Shown here piece by piece: positions 15,724 through 25,148 of a DNA stretch of 64,000 bases. The DNA is taken from assembly GCF_003480915.1 (NCBI RefSeq), contig NZ_QUKD01000011.1, positions 88,894 to 152,893 of the forward strand, in the 5' to 3' direction. Position numbers and translations under genes: made by a program. Position 1 is the stretch's first letter. Every line of letters begins with the position of its first letter. The DNA is from Parabacteroides sp. TM07-1AC (GTDB lineage: Bacteria; Bacteroidota; Bacteroidia; Bacteroidales; Tannerellaceae). The notes below the pieces were generated by a model. The model was not told the origin of the DNA. It ran no database searches and saw only the letters and a list, made by a program, of their open reading frames with translations.

Positions 15724-18471
15724 ATGAATAGAGTATACCCTGCAAAACAGTTTGCCCGTGTTACCTTGGTAGTAATGATGATGATTTTCGTTCTGTCAGG
15801 TCTTCAGGCCCAGACAAACGGTGTGGATGAAACACGGAAGGTTACGTTGAACATGCAGAAGGCTTCTGTCCGGGAGATCCTGGATGAGATCCAGAAGCAG
15901 GCCGGAGTAACTTTTTCCTATGAATCGTCTTTGTTGAGTGGGCTTCCGAAAACTACGTTCCGTGCGGATGATGAGGCACTGGAGAATTGTCTGACACGTT
16001 TGTTTGCCAATCTACCGGTGGTGTATAAGATGACAGGAAGGATAGTTGTTCTGAAGCGTAAACCCAAGCAGGTAACGGTCAGTGGTTTTGTGCGAGACAA
16101 ACGGTCCGCCGAATCTCTGATCGGGGCCTCGGTTTATGAATCCGGAAGCCGTGTAGGAACGGCATCCAATAATTTCGGTTTTTTTAGCCTGATCTTGCCC
16201 GGCGGGGATATTACGATCCGTGCCTCTTATATCGGTTATACCGGTCGGTTGTATAATCTGACTGGTCTCGAACGCGACACTGTGCTGACTATTGAACTGG
16301 AACCTTCAGCATCTTTGCAGGAGGTGGTTGTGACCGGACAAAGTACCAGTAAGCAGTCTGTATTAAGTACCCAGATGGGAGCGTTGGAAATTAACCAGCA
16401 GACAATCCGCTCTACACCTGTGATGTTCGGTGAGGCAGATATTATCAAGACATTGCAGTTGACTCCCGGTGTATCGTCAGGGACGGAGGGAACAGCCGGT
16501 ATGTATGTACGTGGCGGAAATGTGGATGAGAACCTGTTTCTGATCGACGGTAATCCGGTGTATCAGATCAATCATATCGGTGGTATTTTCTCGGCTTTCA
16601 ATCCGGAAGCCATCAGCGGCATGGACTTCTTCAAATCGGGATTCCCTTCGCGTTATGGCGGAAGGCTTTCTTCAGTGGTGGATGTGCATATGAAAGAGGG
16701 GAATATGAAGGAATATCATGGGAGCGCCACATTAGGCCTGATCTCCGGTAATCTGAATTTCGAGGGACCTATTGTGAAAGACCGTACCTCTTTTAATATA
16801 TCTCTGCGCCGTACCTGGCTCGATGTATTGTCGGCTCCGGGTCTTGCCATAGCTAACAAGATTACGAAGAAAAATGGCATCCGTACCCGTGCACGTTATG
16901 CCTTTCATGATCTGAACCTGAAAGTGAATCATATATTTAACGATCGTAGCCGTATGTATTTCAGCTTGTATAACGGGAATGACGTGCTGAAGGGAGGAAG
17001 CTCCGATTTTCCTTCAAGCTCTCATCCGGAAGACAGTTATAATTATGATACGGATGTTTCCTTACGTTGGGGAAATATAATGGCAACAACCGGTTGGACC
17101 TATGTGTTCAACAATCGTTTGTTCGGAAAGTTTTCCGGTGTCTTTACCCGCTATCATTCCAAATTGAGGAGTACTGATCATGATCTTGAAGGAAAAGAAG
17201 GTGATAGCGACTATTATGAAAGGTTTAGTGAAAACACTACCAATACCGGCATTATGGACTTGGGAGTACGTACCTCTTTTGATTATCTACCGGTTCATTC
17301 ACATCATATCCGTTTTGGAGGAGATTATCTGGTACATCGTTTTCGCCCGGAATACAATCATTCGTCTTCCTTTGATAAAAGCCAAGGCTTTATTTCCGAA
17401 ATTAATAAAGAGTACGCCAACGATTTGTTATGGGGACATGAGGCCGGAGTCTTTGCTGAAGATGACTGGACTTTGTTACCGTCTGTCCGCATAAATGCCG
17501 GGGTGCGCTTCAGCCTATTCAATGTGCAGGGAAAGACATATACCGGACTTGAACCCCGTGTGTCTCTTCGTTGGCTACTGGCTGACAATTTAAGTTTCAA
17601 GGCTTCTTATTCACGAATGAACCAGTATGTACACTTGATCAGTAACAGTTTCATCAGCTTGCCTACTGATGCCTGGATGCCGGTAACACGGAAATTGAAA
17701 CCGTTAGTCAGTGATCAGGTTTCTGCCGGTTTTTATTATGATCTCAATAAAACCTACAGCTTTTCTGTTGAAGGATATTATAAGACAATGGATAATTTGC
17801 TGGAATATCGTGACGGACATACTTTTACCCCTTCTTATCTGAATTGGGAAGATAAGTTGACTGCCGGCGACGGACGTGCTTATGGTACTGAATTTATGGT
17901 ACGCAAGGAAACCGGGCGCACGACAGGATGGATCGGTTATGGTCTTTCCTGGGCCGACCGTAAGTTTGATGAATTGAATCTGGGGGAACGCTATCCGGCA
18001 CGTTTCGATAACCGGCATAAACTGAATATTGTAGTAATGCATAAAATATCTCCGAAAGTGGAAATATCTGCAGCCTGGTCGTATGCTTCAGGAAATCATG
18101 TCACACTATCGCTTGAGAATTATGAAGAACAGGAAACAGGAGGACGTTTTGATTATACGGGAGGATATGGAAATGATCTATTGTACAACTCTATAGATTA
18201 TTATGAAGGGCGCAATAATTACCAGCTGCCGGCTTATCACCGTCTCGACCTAGGATTGAAAATCTATCGTCCGAAGAAGAAAGGGCGTATGGGAATTTGG
18301 ACAATCAGTATTTACAATGTCTACTCACGCATGAATCCGTTCATGATCTATAAGAGCGATAAAGAAGTGAAAGATTCGAATAGTACATACGGATATAAAT
18401 ATGTTCCGGTATTTAAAACTGTTGGTATAATGCCTATTATACCATCTATTTCTTATACATATAAATTCTGA
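15724..18471 (+). CDS. TonB-dependent receptor with STN domain, second copy
   Basis: 915 residues. Signal peptide to about residue 30 (GLQAQ), STN domain at about 40-115 (ASVREILDEIQKQAGVTFSY), carboxypeptidase-like domain at about 118-200 (VTVSGFVRDKRSAESLIGAS), plug with GMYVRGGNVDENLFLIDGNP, and barrel ending ISYTYKF. It is paralogous to the 11325 product along its whole length, including the region YSRMNQYVHLISNSFIS (YTKMNQYIHLLSNSYIS in copy 1). It has no sigma or FecR of its own, so the proteins at 8239 and 10472 may serve both receptors. A DUF4249 gene follows after 4 bp. Confidence 0.92.
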   Translation: MNRVYPAKQFARVTLVVMMMIFVLSGLQAQTNGVDETRKVTLNMQKASVREILDEIQKQAGVTFSYESSLLSGLPKTTFRADDEALENCLTRLFANLPVVYKMTGRIVVLKRKPKQVTVSGFVRDKRSAESLIGASVYESGSRVGTASNNFGFFSLILPGGDITIRASYIGYTGRLYNLTGLERDTVLTIELEPSASLQEVVVTGQSTSKQSVLSTQMGALEINQQTIRSTPVMFGEADIIKTLQLTPGVSSGTEGTAGMYVRGGNVDENLFLIDGNPVYQINHIGGIFSAFNPEAISGMDFFKSGFPSRYGGRLSSVVDVHMKEGNMKEYHGSATLGLISGNLNFEGPIVKDRTSFNISLRRTWLDVLSAPGLAIANKITKKNGIRTRARYAFHDLNLKVNHIFNDRSRMYFSLYNGNDVLKGGSSDFPSSSHPEDSYNYDTDVSLRWGNIMATTGWTYVFNNRLFGKFSGVFTRYHSKLRSTDHDLEGKEGDSDYYERFSENTTNTGIMDLGVRTSFDYLPVHSHHIRFGGDYLVHRFRPEYNHSSSFDKSQGFISEINKEYANDLLWGHEAGVFAEDDWTLLPSVRINAGVRFSLFNVQGKTYTGLEPRVSLRWLLADNLSFKASYSRMNQYVHLISNSFISLPTDAWMPVTRKLKPLVSDQVSAGFYYDLNKTYSFSVEGYYKTMDNLLEYRDGHTFTPSYLNWEDKLTAGDGRAYGTEFMVRKETGRTTGWIGYGLSWADRKFDELNLGERYPARFDNRHKLNIVVMHKISPKVEISAAWSYASGNHVTLSLENYEEQETGGRFDYTGGYGNDLLYNSIDYYEGRNNYQLPAYHRLDLGLKIYRPKKKGRMGIWTISIYNVYSRMNPFMIYKSDKEVKDSNSTYGYKYVPVFKTVGIMPIIPSISYTYKF

Positions 18472-18475
18472 TGTT

Positions 18476-19498
18476 ATGAAAATGAGTATAAAGTATTTTT
18501 TCTTACTGAATTTTGTTCTGTTGGCATCTTCCTGTACGAAAGTGGTTGATTTGGAGCATTTGCGTCCGGAGTCAAAGCTGGTATTGAATAGTGTGGCCTC
18601 TCAGGGAGAACAGTTGAAAGCCTCTTTATCACGTACCTGGTTCTATACGGATGAAAATCCGAATGTCGTTATTAAAGATGCCCAGGTGGATTTATATGTG
18701 AATGACCGTCTGGTAGAAACAATGAGTTGGGATGTAGAAGAAACGGAATATTATTCTATAGGTAATTATGTTTCTTCTTATCATCCGGTTTCAGGCGATA
18801 AGATCCGAATCGAAGCATCGAAAGACGGTTTTAAAGATGTTGTCGCCGAGGAGATCGTTCCGGACCGGCCTTCACTGCTCAGTTTTTCTGCAGAAAAAAT
18901 TAAGGCGCATGACCCCTATGCTTCCAAAGATACAAAAAATCGCTTTAAGGTGACCTTCAAGGATGATCCTGATGCTGTCAATTGCTATATGATCAATTTT
19001 CAGATAGCCAGACCTATACCGGAATATGATGACGAAGAATGGTGGACTAAGCCTCCTGTTTATAATGGAGAATACAGGTGGGAACGTGCTTATATCGACT
19101 ATGCTTCCGAGCCGTTATTCGGAAATAAAATCTCTATTTTGGATAAGGTGATGGGGAATGATTGGTTATCGGGTTATAATGGTCGCCCTTTTTCGGATGA
19201 ACAGATAAATGGAAAAGAATACACAATGACCTTGGAGGAAAGTTCATATGCATATTATTATGGAGACTCTAGTGATCTGCCGGATTCCGCAAGAGTGTAT
19301 CTATATGCCATATCTGAACCTTATTATCGATATTTATCCGCTTTGATATCTTTGTATGAAGGTTCTTTGAATAATGACCTGGCCGATGTCGGACTGGCAG
19401 AACCGGTCCGGGCGTTCAATAATATCAAGGGTGGCGTCGGGATATTGGGAGCTGTGTGTGTGGACAGTCTTACGGTTGCAATTCAAAAATTAAACTGA
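18476..19498 (+). CDS. DUF4249 family lipoprotein, second copy
   Basis: 340 residues. A lipobox (LLASSC, Cys20) leads into TKVVDLEHLRPESKLVLNS and LSRTWFYTDENPNVVIKDAQ, matching the layout of the 14027 product (SKSWFLMDSVPEYDLPETGV). Its C-terminus GGVGILGAVCVDSLTVAIQKLN resembles the GGFGIVTGYRIATRRI end of copy 1. Its last 29 bp overlap the 3' end of the convergent phosphatase-family gene. Function is unknown beyond association with the TonB receptor. Confidence 0.85.
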   Translation: MKMSIKYFFLLNFVLLASSCTKVVDLEHLRPESKLVLNSVASQGEQLKASLSRTWFYTDENPNVVIKDAQVDLYVNDRLVETMSWDVEETEYYSIGNYVSSYHPVSGDKIRIEASKDGFKDVVAEEIVPDRPSLLSFSAEKIKAHDPYASKDTKNRFKVTFKDDPDAVNCYMINFQIARPIPEYDDEEWWTKPPVYNGEYRWERAYIDYASEPLFGNKISILDKVMGNDWLSGYNGRPFSDEQINGKEYTMTLEESSYAYYYGDSSDLPDSARVYLYAISEPYYRYLSALISLYEGSLNNDLADVGLAEPVRAFNNIKGGVGILGAVCVDSLTVAIQKLN

Positions 19499-20369
19499 CC
19501 GGATAATGATCCGAAATTCCTTCCAGGTCTTTTCCATTATGGACGGATGCATGGACGCATCGGGGAGCCAGGGAAGGAGAAACCAGAATATAATCCAGGC
19601 GCTCACCGAGCATTTTCAGACGCGGATCGCCCCATTGCCATTCGTAGAGAGTGGCAGCGGGATATGACATTCGTTTGTTGGCAGGGGCGAACATCTTGAC
19701 AGGATCGGCAAAACCGATGGAGAGGAATTGGGATAAGACGGAGTAATCGAACTGTTCACCACGCATATTTCCATATTCCGGGTGTTTCTTATCCCATCCC
19801 AGCATATTCTTTCTGAGCTCGGTATGCGTTTCAACCTCGTCGGCATCGAAAGGAGAATAAGCATTAAAATCACCCATCACCAGGCACTCGTTGAGTTCGT
19901 TTTCCCGAATATATTGTGTGATGGCAGTCGCTTCTTTCAACCGGTATTCCCATTCGAACGGGCTGAGGTGGGTAACGATGATATCCAGCTCGTAGGTCTG
20001 TGCATGCAACATACCGTGCCAGAAGCCTTCGACCTGCTTTTTGATCACCCGGATCGGTTGACGGGAAGTAAGTCCTACCGGATATCCTTCCTCCTTTACG
20101 ATGGCTACATACGGATGGCCGTAAGAGGCTGCCAGTTCCGACAAGTCTTTTTCTGTAAATCCCACGAGTTCTTCCAAAGCCACAATCTGCGGTTTCTGCT
20201 CATTCATCCAATCGACGAAACGCGCTCTCCGAGCAGCATCCTTTTCAAATCCATTCCAGATATTGTAAGAAATGACTTTGAGTGTTTGCTGATTCGTATC
20301 CTGGGCGATTCCCTTGAAAGAGAATGTGAATAGTAAGAAAAACAGGCTGATCGCTTTGAAGATTTTCAT
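19470..20369 (-). CDS. Secreted endonuclease/exonuclease/phosphatase-family protein
   Basis: 299 residues. Signal peptide 1-22 (KGIAQ). Fold motifs are LKVISYNIWNG, VALEELVGF (metal-binding Glu), HLSP, GDFNAYSP and ISDHYPVSL, as in the DNase I/sphingomyelinase phosphodiesterase superfamily. Substrates in this superfamily range from nucleic acids to phospholipids and inositol phosphates, so the exact activity is open; export argues against intracellular DNA repair. It is the last gene of the SusC-SusD-sulfotransferase-GH130 operon, 42 bp after the GH130 gene. Its 3' end overlaps the DUF4249 gene by 29 bp. Confidence 0.88.
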   Translation of the reverse strand: MKIFKAISLFFLLFTFSFKGIAQDTNQQTLKVISYNIWNGFEKDAARRARFVDWMNEQKPQIVALEELVGFTEKDLSELAASYGHPYVAIVKEEGYPVGLTSRQPIRVIKKQVEGFWHGMLHAQTYELDIIVTHLSPFEWEYRLKEATAITQYIRENELNECLVMGDFNAYSPFDADEVETHTELRKNMLGWDKKHPEYGNMRGEQFDYSVLSQFLSIGFADPVKMFAPANKRMSYPAATLYEWQWGDPRLKMLGERLDYILVSPSLAPRCVHASVHNGKDLEGISDHYPVSLIFELQP

Positions 20370-20411
20370 GGTAATGTATGTTTTATTCTTTCTTTATAAA
20401 GTATGAACGTT

Positions 20412-21590
20412 TTATTCCCTCTTATATTGTTTGTTTTTGTCAATCAACTCATTGATCCGCGCTACAGAAGCAGCAGACCGGAGGCCATCGGGCGGGGTAT
20501 TCAAACAATAATCGACTAATACCTGTATATTTGAAACTGCCACATGCATCCGCGTGTCACTAGATGCATAATAGATGAATACCTTGCCGTCTTCATCGGC
20601 AATCCAGCCGTTGGAGAATAATACGTTGGAGACATCCCCCGTACGTTCTTCGCCGACAGGTGCCATGAAATAGCCTCCGGGCTGTGCAATAACTTTGGTC
20701 GGATCTTCCAGTGACGTCATGTACAGATAAAGCACATAACGCAAGCCGGCAGCACATCCCCTGACTCCGTGGGCCAGATGCAACCAGCCCGCCGGAGTCT
20801 TGATAGGATGCGGTCCTTCCCCATTCTTGACCTCTTTGATAGTATGATAGTGGCGTTTATCTATAATTTGTTCAGAGAGAATAGATGCATTCGTTATATC
20901 ATCGATCAGGCTCCAGCCTATGCCGCCTCCGCTTCCGGCATCGATAAAGCCGTCTTGCGGGCGAGTGTAGAGGGCATATTTCCCGTCGACAAATTCCGGA
21001 TGAAGGACTACATTGCGCTGCTGGCTTTTTGATTTCAGGTCCGGTAGCCTTTCCCAGTCAATCAAGTCTTTTGTGCGGACAATTCCGGCTTTTGCCACGG
21101 CTGATGACAAGTCACCCGGAGCGGCAGCCGGATCATGGCGCTCGCTGCAAAAGATACCGTATATCCAACCGTCTTCGTGGGCGGTCAGGCGCATGTCATA
21201 TACGTTTGTCTCCTCCGGGTCTATGTCCGGCAGGTTGACCGGCCGTTCCCAGAACCGGAAGTTGTCCACCCCATTCGGACTCTCGGCAATGGCAAAGAAT
21301 GATTTACGGTCCCAACCTTCTACACGGACCATCAATAGATACTTATCCTTCCACTTTATCGCCCCGGAGTTCATACAGGCATTTACCCCGATACGCTCCA
21401 GACAGTATAGGTTGGTATCCGGATTTAGGTCATATCTCCATTCTAATGGGATATGATTCGCTGTTACAACTGGGTAAGCATAGCGGGTTATTATTCCATT
21501 ATCTTCAACTACGAGCAGATTTTCCCTTTCCAACAGAGCTTTCTGCTTATTACGCAGAACTTCAATTCTATTTTGAAAACTAATTTTCAT
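20412..21590 (-). CDS. GH130 phosphorylase, probably 4-O-beta-D-mannosyl-D-glucose phosphorylase
   Basis: 392 residues with no signal peptide, so cytoplasmic. Five-bladed propeller family that phosphorolyses beta-1,4-mannosides. [20 protein letters not shown] and [10 protein letters not shown] are typical of the mannosyl-glucose phosphorylase subgroup, and YDMRLT places Asp132 where the catalytic Asp131 lies in the Bacteroides fragilis enzyme. The product would be mannose 1-phosphate plus glucose (or a related acceptor sugar). It sits between a sulfotransferase and a phosphatase-family gene in a SusC/SusD operon, which implies uptake of a mannosyl-glucose-containing ligand. Subgroup assignment is from remembered motifs; GlcNAc-specific relatives cannot be fully excluded. 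Confidence 0.88.
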   Translation of the reverse strand: MKISFQNRIEVLRNKQKALLERENLLVVEDNGIITRYAYPVVTANHIPLEWRYDLNPDTNLYCLERIGVNACMNSGAIKWKDKYLLMVRVEGWDRKSFFAIAESPNGVDNFRFWERPVNLPDIDPEETNVYDMRLTAHEDGWIYGIFCSERHDPAAAPGDLSSAVAKAGIVRTKDLIDWERLPDLKSKSQQRNVVLHPEFVDGKYALYTRPQDGFIDAGSGGGIGWSLIDDITNASILSEQIIDKRHYHTIKEVKNGEGPHPIKTPAGWLHLAHGVRGCAAGLRYVLYLYMTSLEDPTKVIAQPGGYFMAPVGEERTGDVSNVLFSNGWIADEDGKVFIYYASSDTRMHVAVSNIQVLVDYCLNTPPDGLRSAASVARINELIDKNKQYKRE

Positions 21591-21614
21591 GGCTTATATA
21601 ATTTCATTCGACTG

Positions 21615-23405
21615 TTACATACCTTCCGGGTAAAGGCTAAGGCGAGTACCCCGATGGAAATTAGTACATATTTCCATCTCGAAAACTATTTCATTTGTTT
21701 GCGGATCAATTTCTATAATATGTCCTCCATATGTACCATTGCTTAATTTGTTTCCCATACCCGGGCAGAAAAGAACATGATTTGTTTCCGGTAAATATTG
21801 TACGGACGACATGGCAGCGGCATAACAATCCTCCCGTTCACTTCCGTACGACCAAACCTGTCTGACTGTCTTGTTCGTTTCGTCAACTTCATATTCGACA
21901 ATACGACTGTATTGGCCAGGCTCGGTGAATACTTTTGATATATAATTGCGGGCGTAACCATTGTCGAAAACAAGTATATGGCCATTCGGCATAATGACAG
22001 GTGTATGTTGTCCCCAGGGCCAGTCAAAATCCGGACTGCTTTTTTCTCCGCTTATGACTTGTGGATCTGTTATTTCATTACCGTTTTTATCTAAAGGCTT
22101 TAATAAATACTTGTTATATTCTGGACGCCAGTTTTTATGCGGACTGATGATCCATGCTAATTCACCATTTCTATGGTATTTAAAAACACCCTGAAAGCGG
22201 GCAGATGCGAATATATCATCGCCCCAATATTGTACAGCATTGTGATGCGCCCAGTTACCTTGTGTCTGTCCGAAAGATGCTCCCGGCAAAGATGGATCTG
22301 TTGCTGCATAACGAGCTGAATCCAGTATTTGTGCCAGATCCCATGCCTGAGTAATTGTACCTTCATTCGGGCTTATCTCAATAACGTGGTCATAGATACG
22401 TGACTGGCCTGTATTTAAGGTGGCATCCATTTTTGTAACGGCTACTAACAATTTGCCGTTTTCTCCTATGACCGCTTCATGATGAAAGTTATATCCTAAT
22501 GCTTTTAAATCCCATTTTCTGACCACTTCACCCAGAATATTGACTTCGGCTACCTGGTAATTGTTTGCATCTCCAACTAGATAATTACCATTCTCCAACC
22601 GGTGTAATCCGCATTGGGCTCCGATGTGTAACAGATCCGGAGAGGTGCGCCAGTCCAATACCCAACGAATCTCTCCGTCAGCATCCAGCATGTAAGGGCA
22701 TGAAGTATCGGCTTCACTTGCTCCCGGGTCATTCAGTAAGACCATTCCCGGCTCCATTTTATCGATTAAAGCCTTCTTAACTTTAATATAACTTGGAAGT
22801 GCTGTGATATTCAACGGGCTTGTTTTTATTGTCGTCTGTGTGCGGGCGCGTTCATTCCCGTTTTTATCTGTCATAACAATGCTAATCGTATTTTCATAAT
22901 CCGGATATAATCCCAAAATGGTCAGATTCTGGTTTTCTCCATAATTACTGAAAAGATATTCAATGGTACCGTGGCTGCCTTCTTTACCGTGAACGATAAT
23001 TTTGGCACGGCCTTTTACCGGAAAGGCAGCAAATATATTAGCCGCCAAAGGATTATATCCGGATGGGTTCAGTTTGACTGTCTGAATCGCATTATTTATA
23101 TTTTTCCCTAAAGTAGGAATCGAAATTTCTTGCTTGTTGTTAAATGTCAGAACGGTGTTCCATTTCTCGTAGTTTTCGTTGACCGACTCTACGATGTCGG
23201 TTGGGATATCTATACTCCCGGTTTCAAAAGTAAGCGTGTAATTGTTATCATTGTGGGCAATGTCTTTTAACAAACTGCCCTCTTCAATAAATGTTTGTAT
23301 TTTTGAAGTCTCTCCACTAGTATTGATAATCGTTTCTTCCTCGTCACATCCTGAAAGACAAGTGAGCATTACTATAGCTGTAAATAAGTATTTAGTGAGT
23401 TTCAT
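21615..23405 (-). CDS. Aryl-sulfate sulfotransferase (AssT-like), lipoprotein
   Basis: 596 residues. Transfers sulfate from phenolic sulfate donors to phenolic acceptors without PAPS, via a sulfo-histidine, in the periplasm. A lipobox (CLSGC, Cys20) predicts membrane anchoring. An N-terminal beta-sandwich (about 30-200) is followed by the propeller with LHRLENGNYLVGDANNYQVA, YNFHHEAVI, GNWAHHNAVQYWGDD and WGQHTPVIMPNGHILVFDNG, the His-containing blocks that line the active site in this family. It is 24 bp upstream of the GH130 gene and separated from SusD by a strong hairpin. An aryl sulfotransferase in a SusC/SusD operon is unusual. Confidence 0.88.
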   Translation of the reverse strand: MKLTKYLFTAIVMLTCLSGCDEEETIINTSGETSKIQTFIEEGSLLKDIAHNDNNYTLTFETGSIDIPTDIVESVNENYEKWNTVLTFNNKQEISIPTLGKNINNAIQTVKLNPSGYNPLAANIFAAFPVKGRAKIIVHGKEGSHGTIEYLFSNYGENQNLTILGLYPDYENTISIVMTDKNGNERARTQTTIKTSPLNITALPSYIKVKKALIDKMEPGMVLLNDPGASEADTSCPYMLDADGEIRWVLDWRTSPDLLHIGAQCGLHRLENGNYLVGDANNYQVAEVNILGEVVRKWDLKALGYNFHHEAVIGENGKLLVAVTKMDATLNTGQSRIYDHVIEISPNEGTITQAWDLAQILDSARYAATDPSLPGASFGQTQGNWAHHNAVQYWGDDIFASARFQGVFKYHRNGELAWIISPHKNWRPEYNKYLLKPLDKNGNEITDPQVISGEKSSPDFDWPWGQHTPVIMPNGHILVFDNGYARNYISKVFTEPGQYSRIVEYEVDETNKTVRQVWSYGSEREDCYAAAMSSVQYLPETNHVLFCPGMGNKLSNGTYGGHIIEIDPQTNEIVFEMEICTNFHRGTRLSLYPEGM

Positions 23406-23422
23406 AGGAGTGGTGATTTAAG

Positions 23423-23456
23423 AAAAAAGGGAGAGGGTTTACTCTCTCCCTTTTTT
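23423..23456 (-). terminator. Strong hairpin between SusD and sulfotransferase genes
   Basis: A perfect 13-bp stem (23423-23435 with 23444-23456) with an 8-nt loop has A/T runs on both sides, so on the minus strand it ends in TTTTTTC. It lies 15 bp past the SusD stop and 18 bp before the sulfotransferase ATG, and would lower transcription of the three downstream genes relative to SusC/SusD. Confidence 0.8.
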
Positions 23457-23470
23457 GTATTATTAATTAT

Positions 23471-25126
23471 TTATTCCCAACCTTCAGTCTGAGTACAAAG
23501 ACTGTTGTTGTTCATTTCCTGGAAAGGAACAGGCAGCCAACGGTATTTAGCAGTGAAGCTGGCGCCTCCCTGTGTTTTTTGGTCAACCAGGAACGCTTTC
23601 AGTTCATCGTTATTGAACCAATGTTTCAGATAATACCAACGTGTACTTTCTTCTACTAATTCTAGCATATTCTGGTGCTGAATTTCTTTCATCAAGTCAG
23701 CCTGGCTTCCAAATGTCTTTTCTGCTAGACCGGCACGGTCACGAACCCGCTTCAGTGCAGCATTAGCACCTGCGATATCATTTGTTTGAGCACATGCTTC
23801 TGCATACATTAGCAATACTTCAGCAAAACGCATAACACGATAGTTCATTTTACGGGAACTCCAGGTGGTTTCACCTCCATAGAAACTGCAACCACTTTTA
23901 CTCCACCATGCACTGTATTTTTTCAAAAGGAAACGGCCTTCTTTTCCGTCGATAGTAGGATAATCAGGTTTGCCTCCAAGTAATTTTTTACCTAAAGCAA
24001 CTTGCCACATAGGGTCGAAATCAACATCATTGTACCATGTTTCATCAGCTTTTGTATCATTATAATCAGAATATTTGAAATACATTGTAGTATACATACG
24101 TTTGTCCCAACGTGAATCAGATCCTGCAGGACGTTCTTCTGCTATGAACTCATCTACTAATGCTGCAGAAGGCTGCATTTTGTACCAACCACCACTGGCA
24201 GGCAGGTCCGGACCAAAGAAGTTGGCCAATACATTACCCATGTTGGCATCTGTACCTTCACCGCTGTTCCAACGTCCGGATTCGTCACCGAACTGGTCGT
24301 AGTTCAATTCAAAGATAGATTCTTTATTAAATTCAGTATCATCGCGGAAGTTGTCAGCATAATCTTCCATCAAATCGTATGAATAAGGAGCCTGCATCAG
24401 TTTTCCTAATTCTGTTTTTGCATCTGCATATTTCTTCTGGAACAGATAACTCTTTCCAAGGAAAGCAATAGCAGCCCCTTTGGTTACACGTCCGTTTTCA
24501 GTAGCGGGACGGCTTTCGGGTAATAATTCGATCGCTTTTTTCAGATCGTTTTCAGCCTGTGCCCAAACTTCTTCTGCAGAAGACATTTCTTTTGCTATAT
24601 CCAATGTGGAAATGACCGGTTCCGTACGGATGATAGCCTTGCCATAGTTAATCGCTAACAGATAGTAATTAAATCCTCTGAAGAAGTAAGCTTCACCACG
24701 GATAGGATTCTTTATTTCATCTTTTACGGGGCAGTCTTCTCCTGTATTTTTCAAGAGTACATTGGAGCGTTGTATTGCAGTGTATAAATAATCCCAAGGG
24801 TTACCGTCTGTTTCCGGTGAGTTATTGAATATAACATAATCCCATGTGAACTTTTCTTCACCGACAGTTGTATAGATATCGTCAGCTAAACTATTGTTAG
24901 GGGCCTGAAAACAGTTGTATGCTCCGTAATAGCCATAGACACTGGCGCGAACTCGGTTATAAACAGTTGCTATAGCGGCATCCAGGTCATCAGCACTCTG
25001 CCAGTATGTAGCGTCTGTGGGACGGTTAGGATTGACTTCATTCAAAAAGTTGGATTCGTTGCATGAGCATAGAACAGAACTTGCAGCCAATGCCAATAAA
25101 TAATTTTTTATCTTAGTTGTTTTCAT
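23471..25126 (-). CDS. SusD/RagB family nutrient-binding lipoprotein
   Basis: 551 residues from ATG 25126; an ATG three codons upstream (25135) is also possible. The lipobox region SVLCSC (Cys20/Cys22) anchors it at the cell surface. TPR-like helical SusD fold: FLNEVNPNRPTDATYWQSADDL near the N-terminus, AEAYFFRGFNYYLL-type helix (GEAYFFRGFNYYLLAINYG), and the C-terminal VMRFAEVLLMYAEACAQT and LELVEESTRWYYLKHW motifs. It would bind glycan or another ligand and close over the SusC channel encoded 14 bp upstream. The product lacks hints of ligand identity. Confidence 0.95.
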   Translation of the reverse strand: MKTTKIKNYLLALAASSVLCSCNESNFLNEVNPNRPTDATYWQSADDLDAAIATVYNRVRASVYGYYGAYNCFQAPNNSLADDIYTTVGEEKFTWDYVIFNNSPETDGNPWDYLYTAIQRSNVLLKNTGEDCPVKDEIKNPIRGEAYFFRGFNYYLLAINYGKAIIRTEPVISTLDIAKEMSSAEEVWAQAENDLKKAIELLPESRPATENGRVTKGAAIAFLGKSYLFQKKYADAKTELGKLMQAPYSYDLMEDYADNFRDDTEFNKESIFELNYDQFGDESGRWNSGEGTDANMGNVLANFFGPDLPASGGWYKMQPSAALVDEFIAEERPAGSDSRWDKRMYTTMYFKYSDYNDTKADETWYNDVDFDPMWQVALGKKLLGGKPDYPTIDGKEGRFLLKKYSAWWSKSGCSFYGGETTWSSRKMNYRVMRFAEVLLMYAEACAQTNDIAGANAALKRVRDRAGLAEKTFGSQADLMKEIQHQNMLELVEESTRWYYLKHWFNNDELKAFLVDQKTQGGASFTAKYRWLPVPFQEMNNNSLCTQTEGWE

Positions 25127-25148
25127 AAAATACATCTCTTTTTAATCG

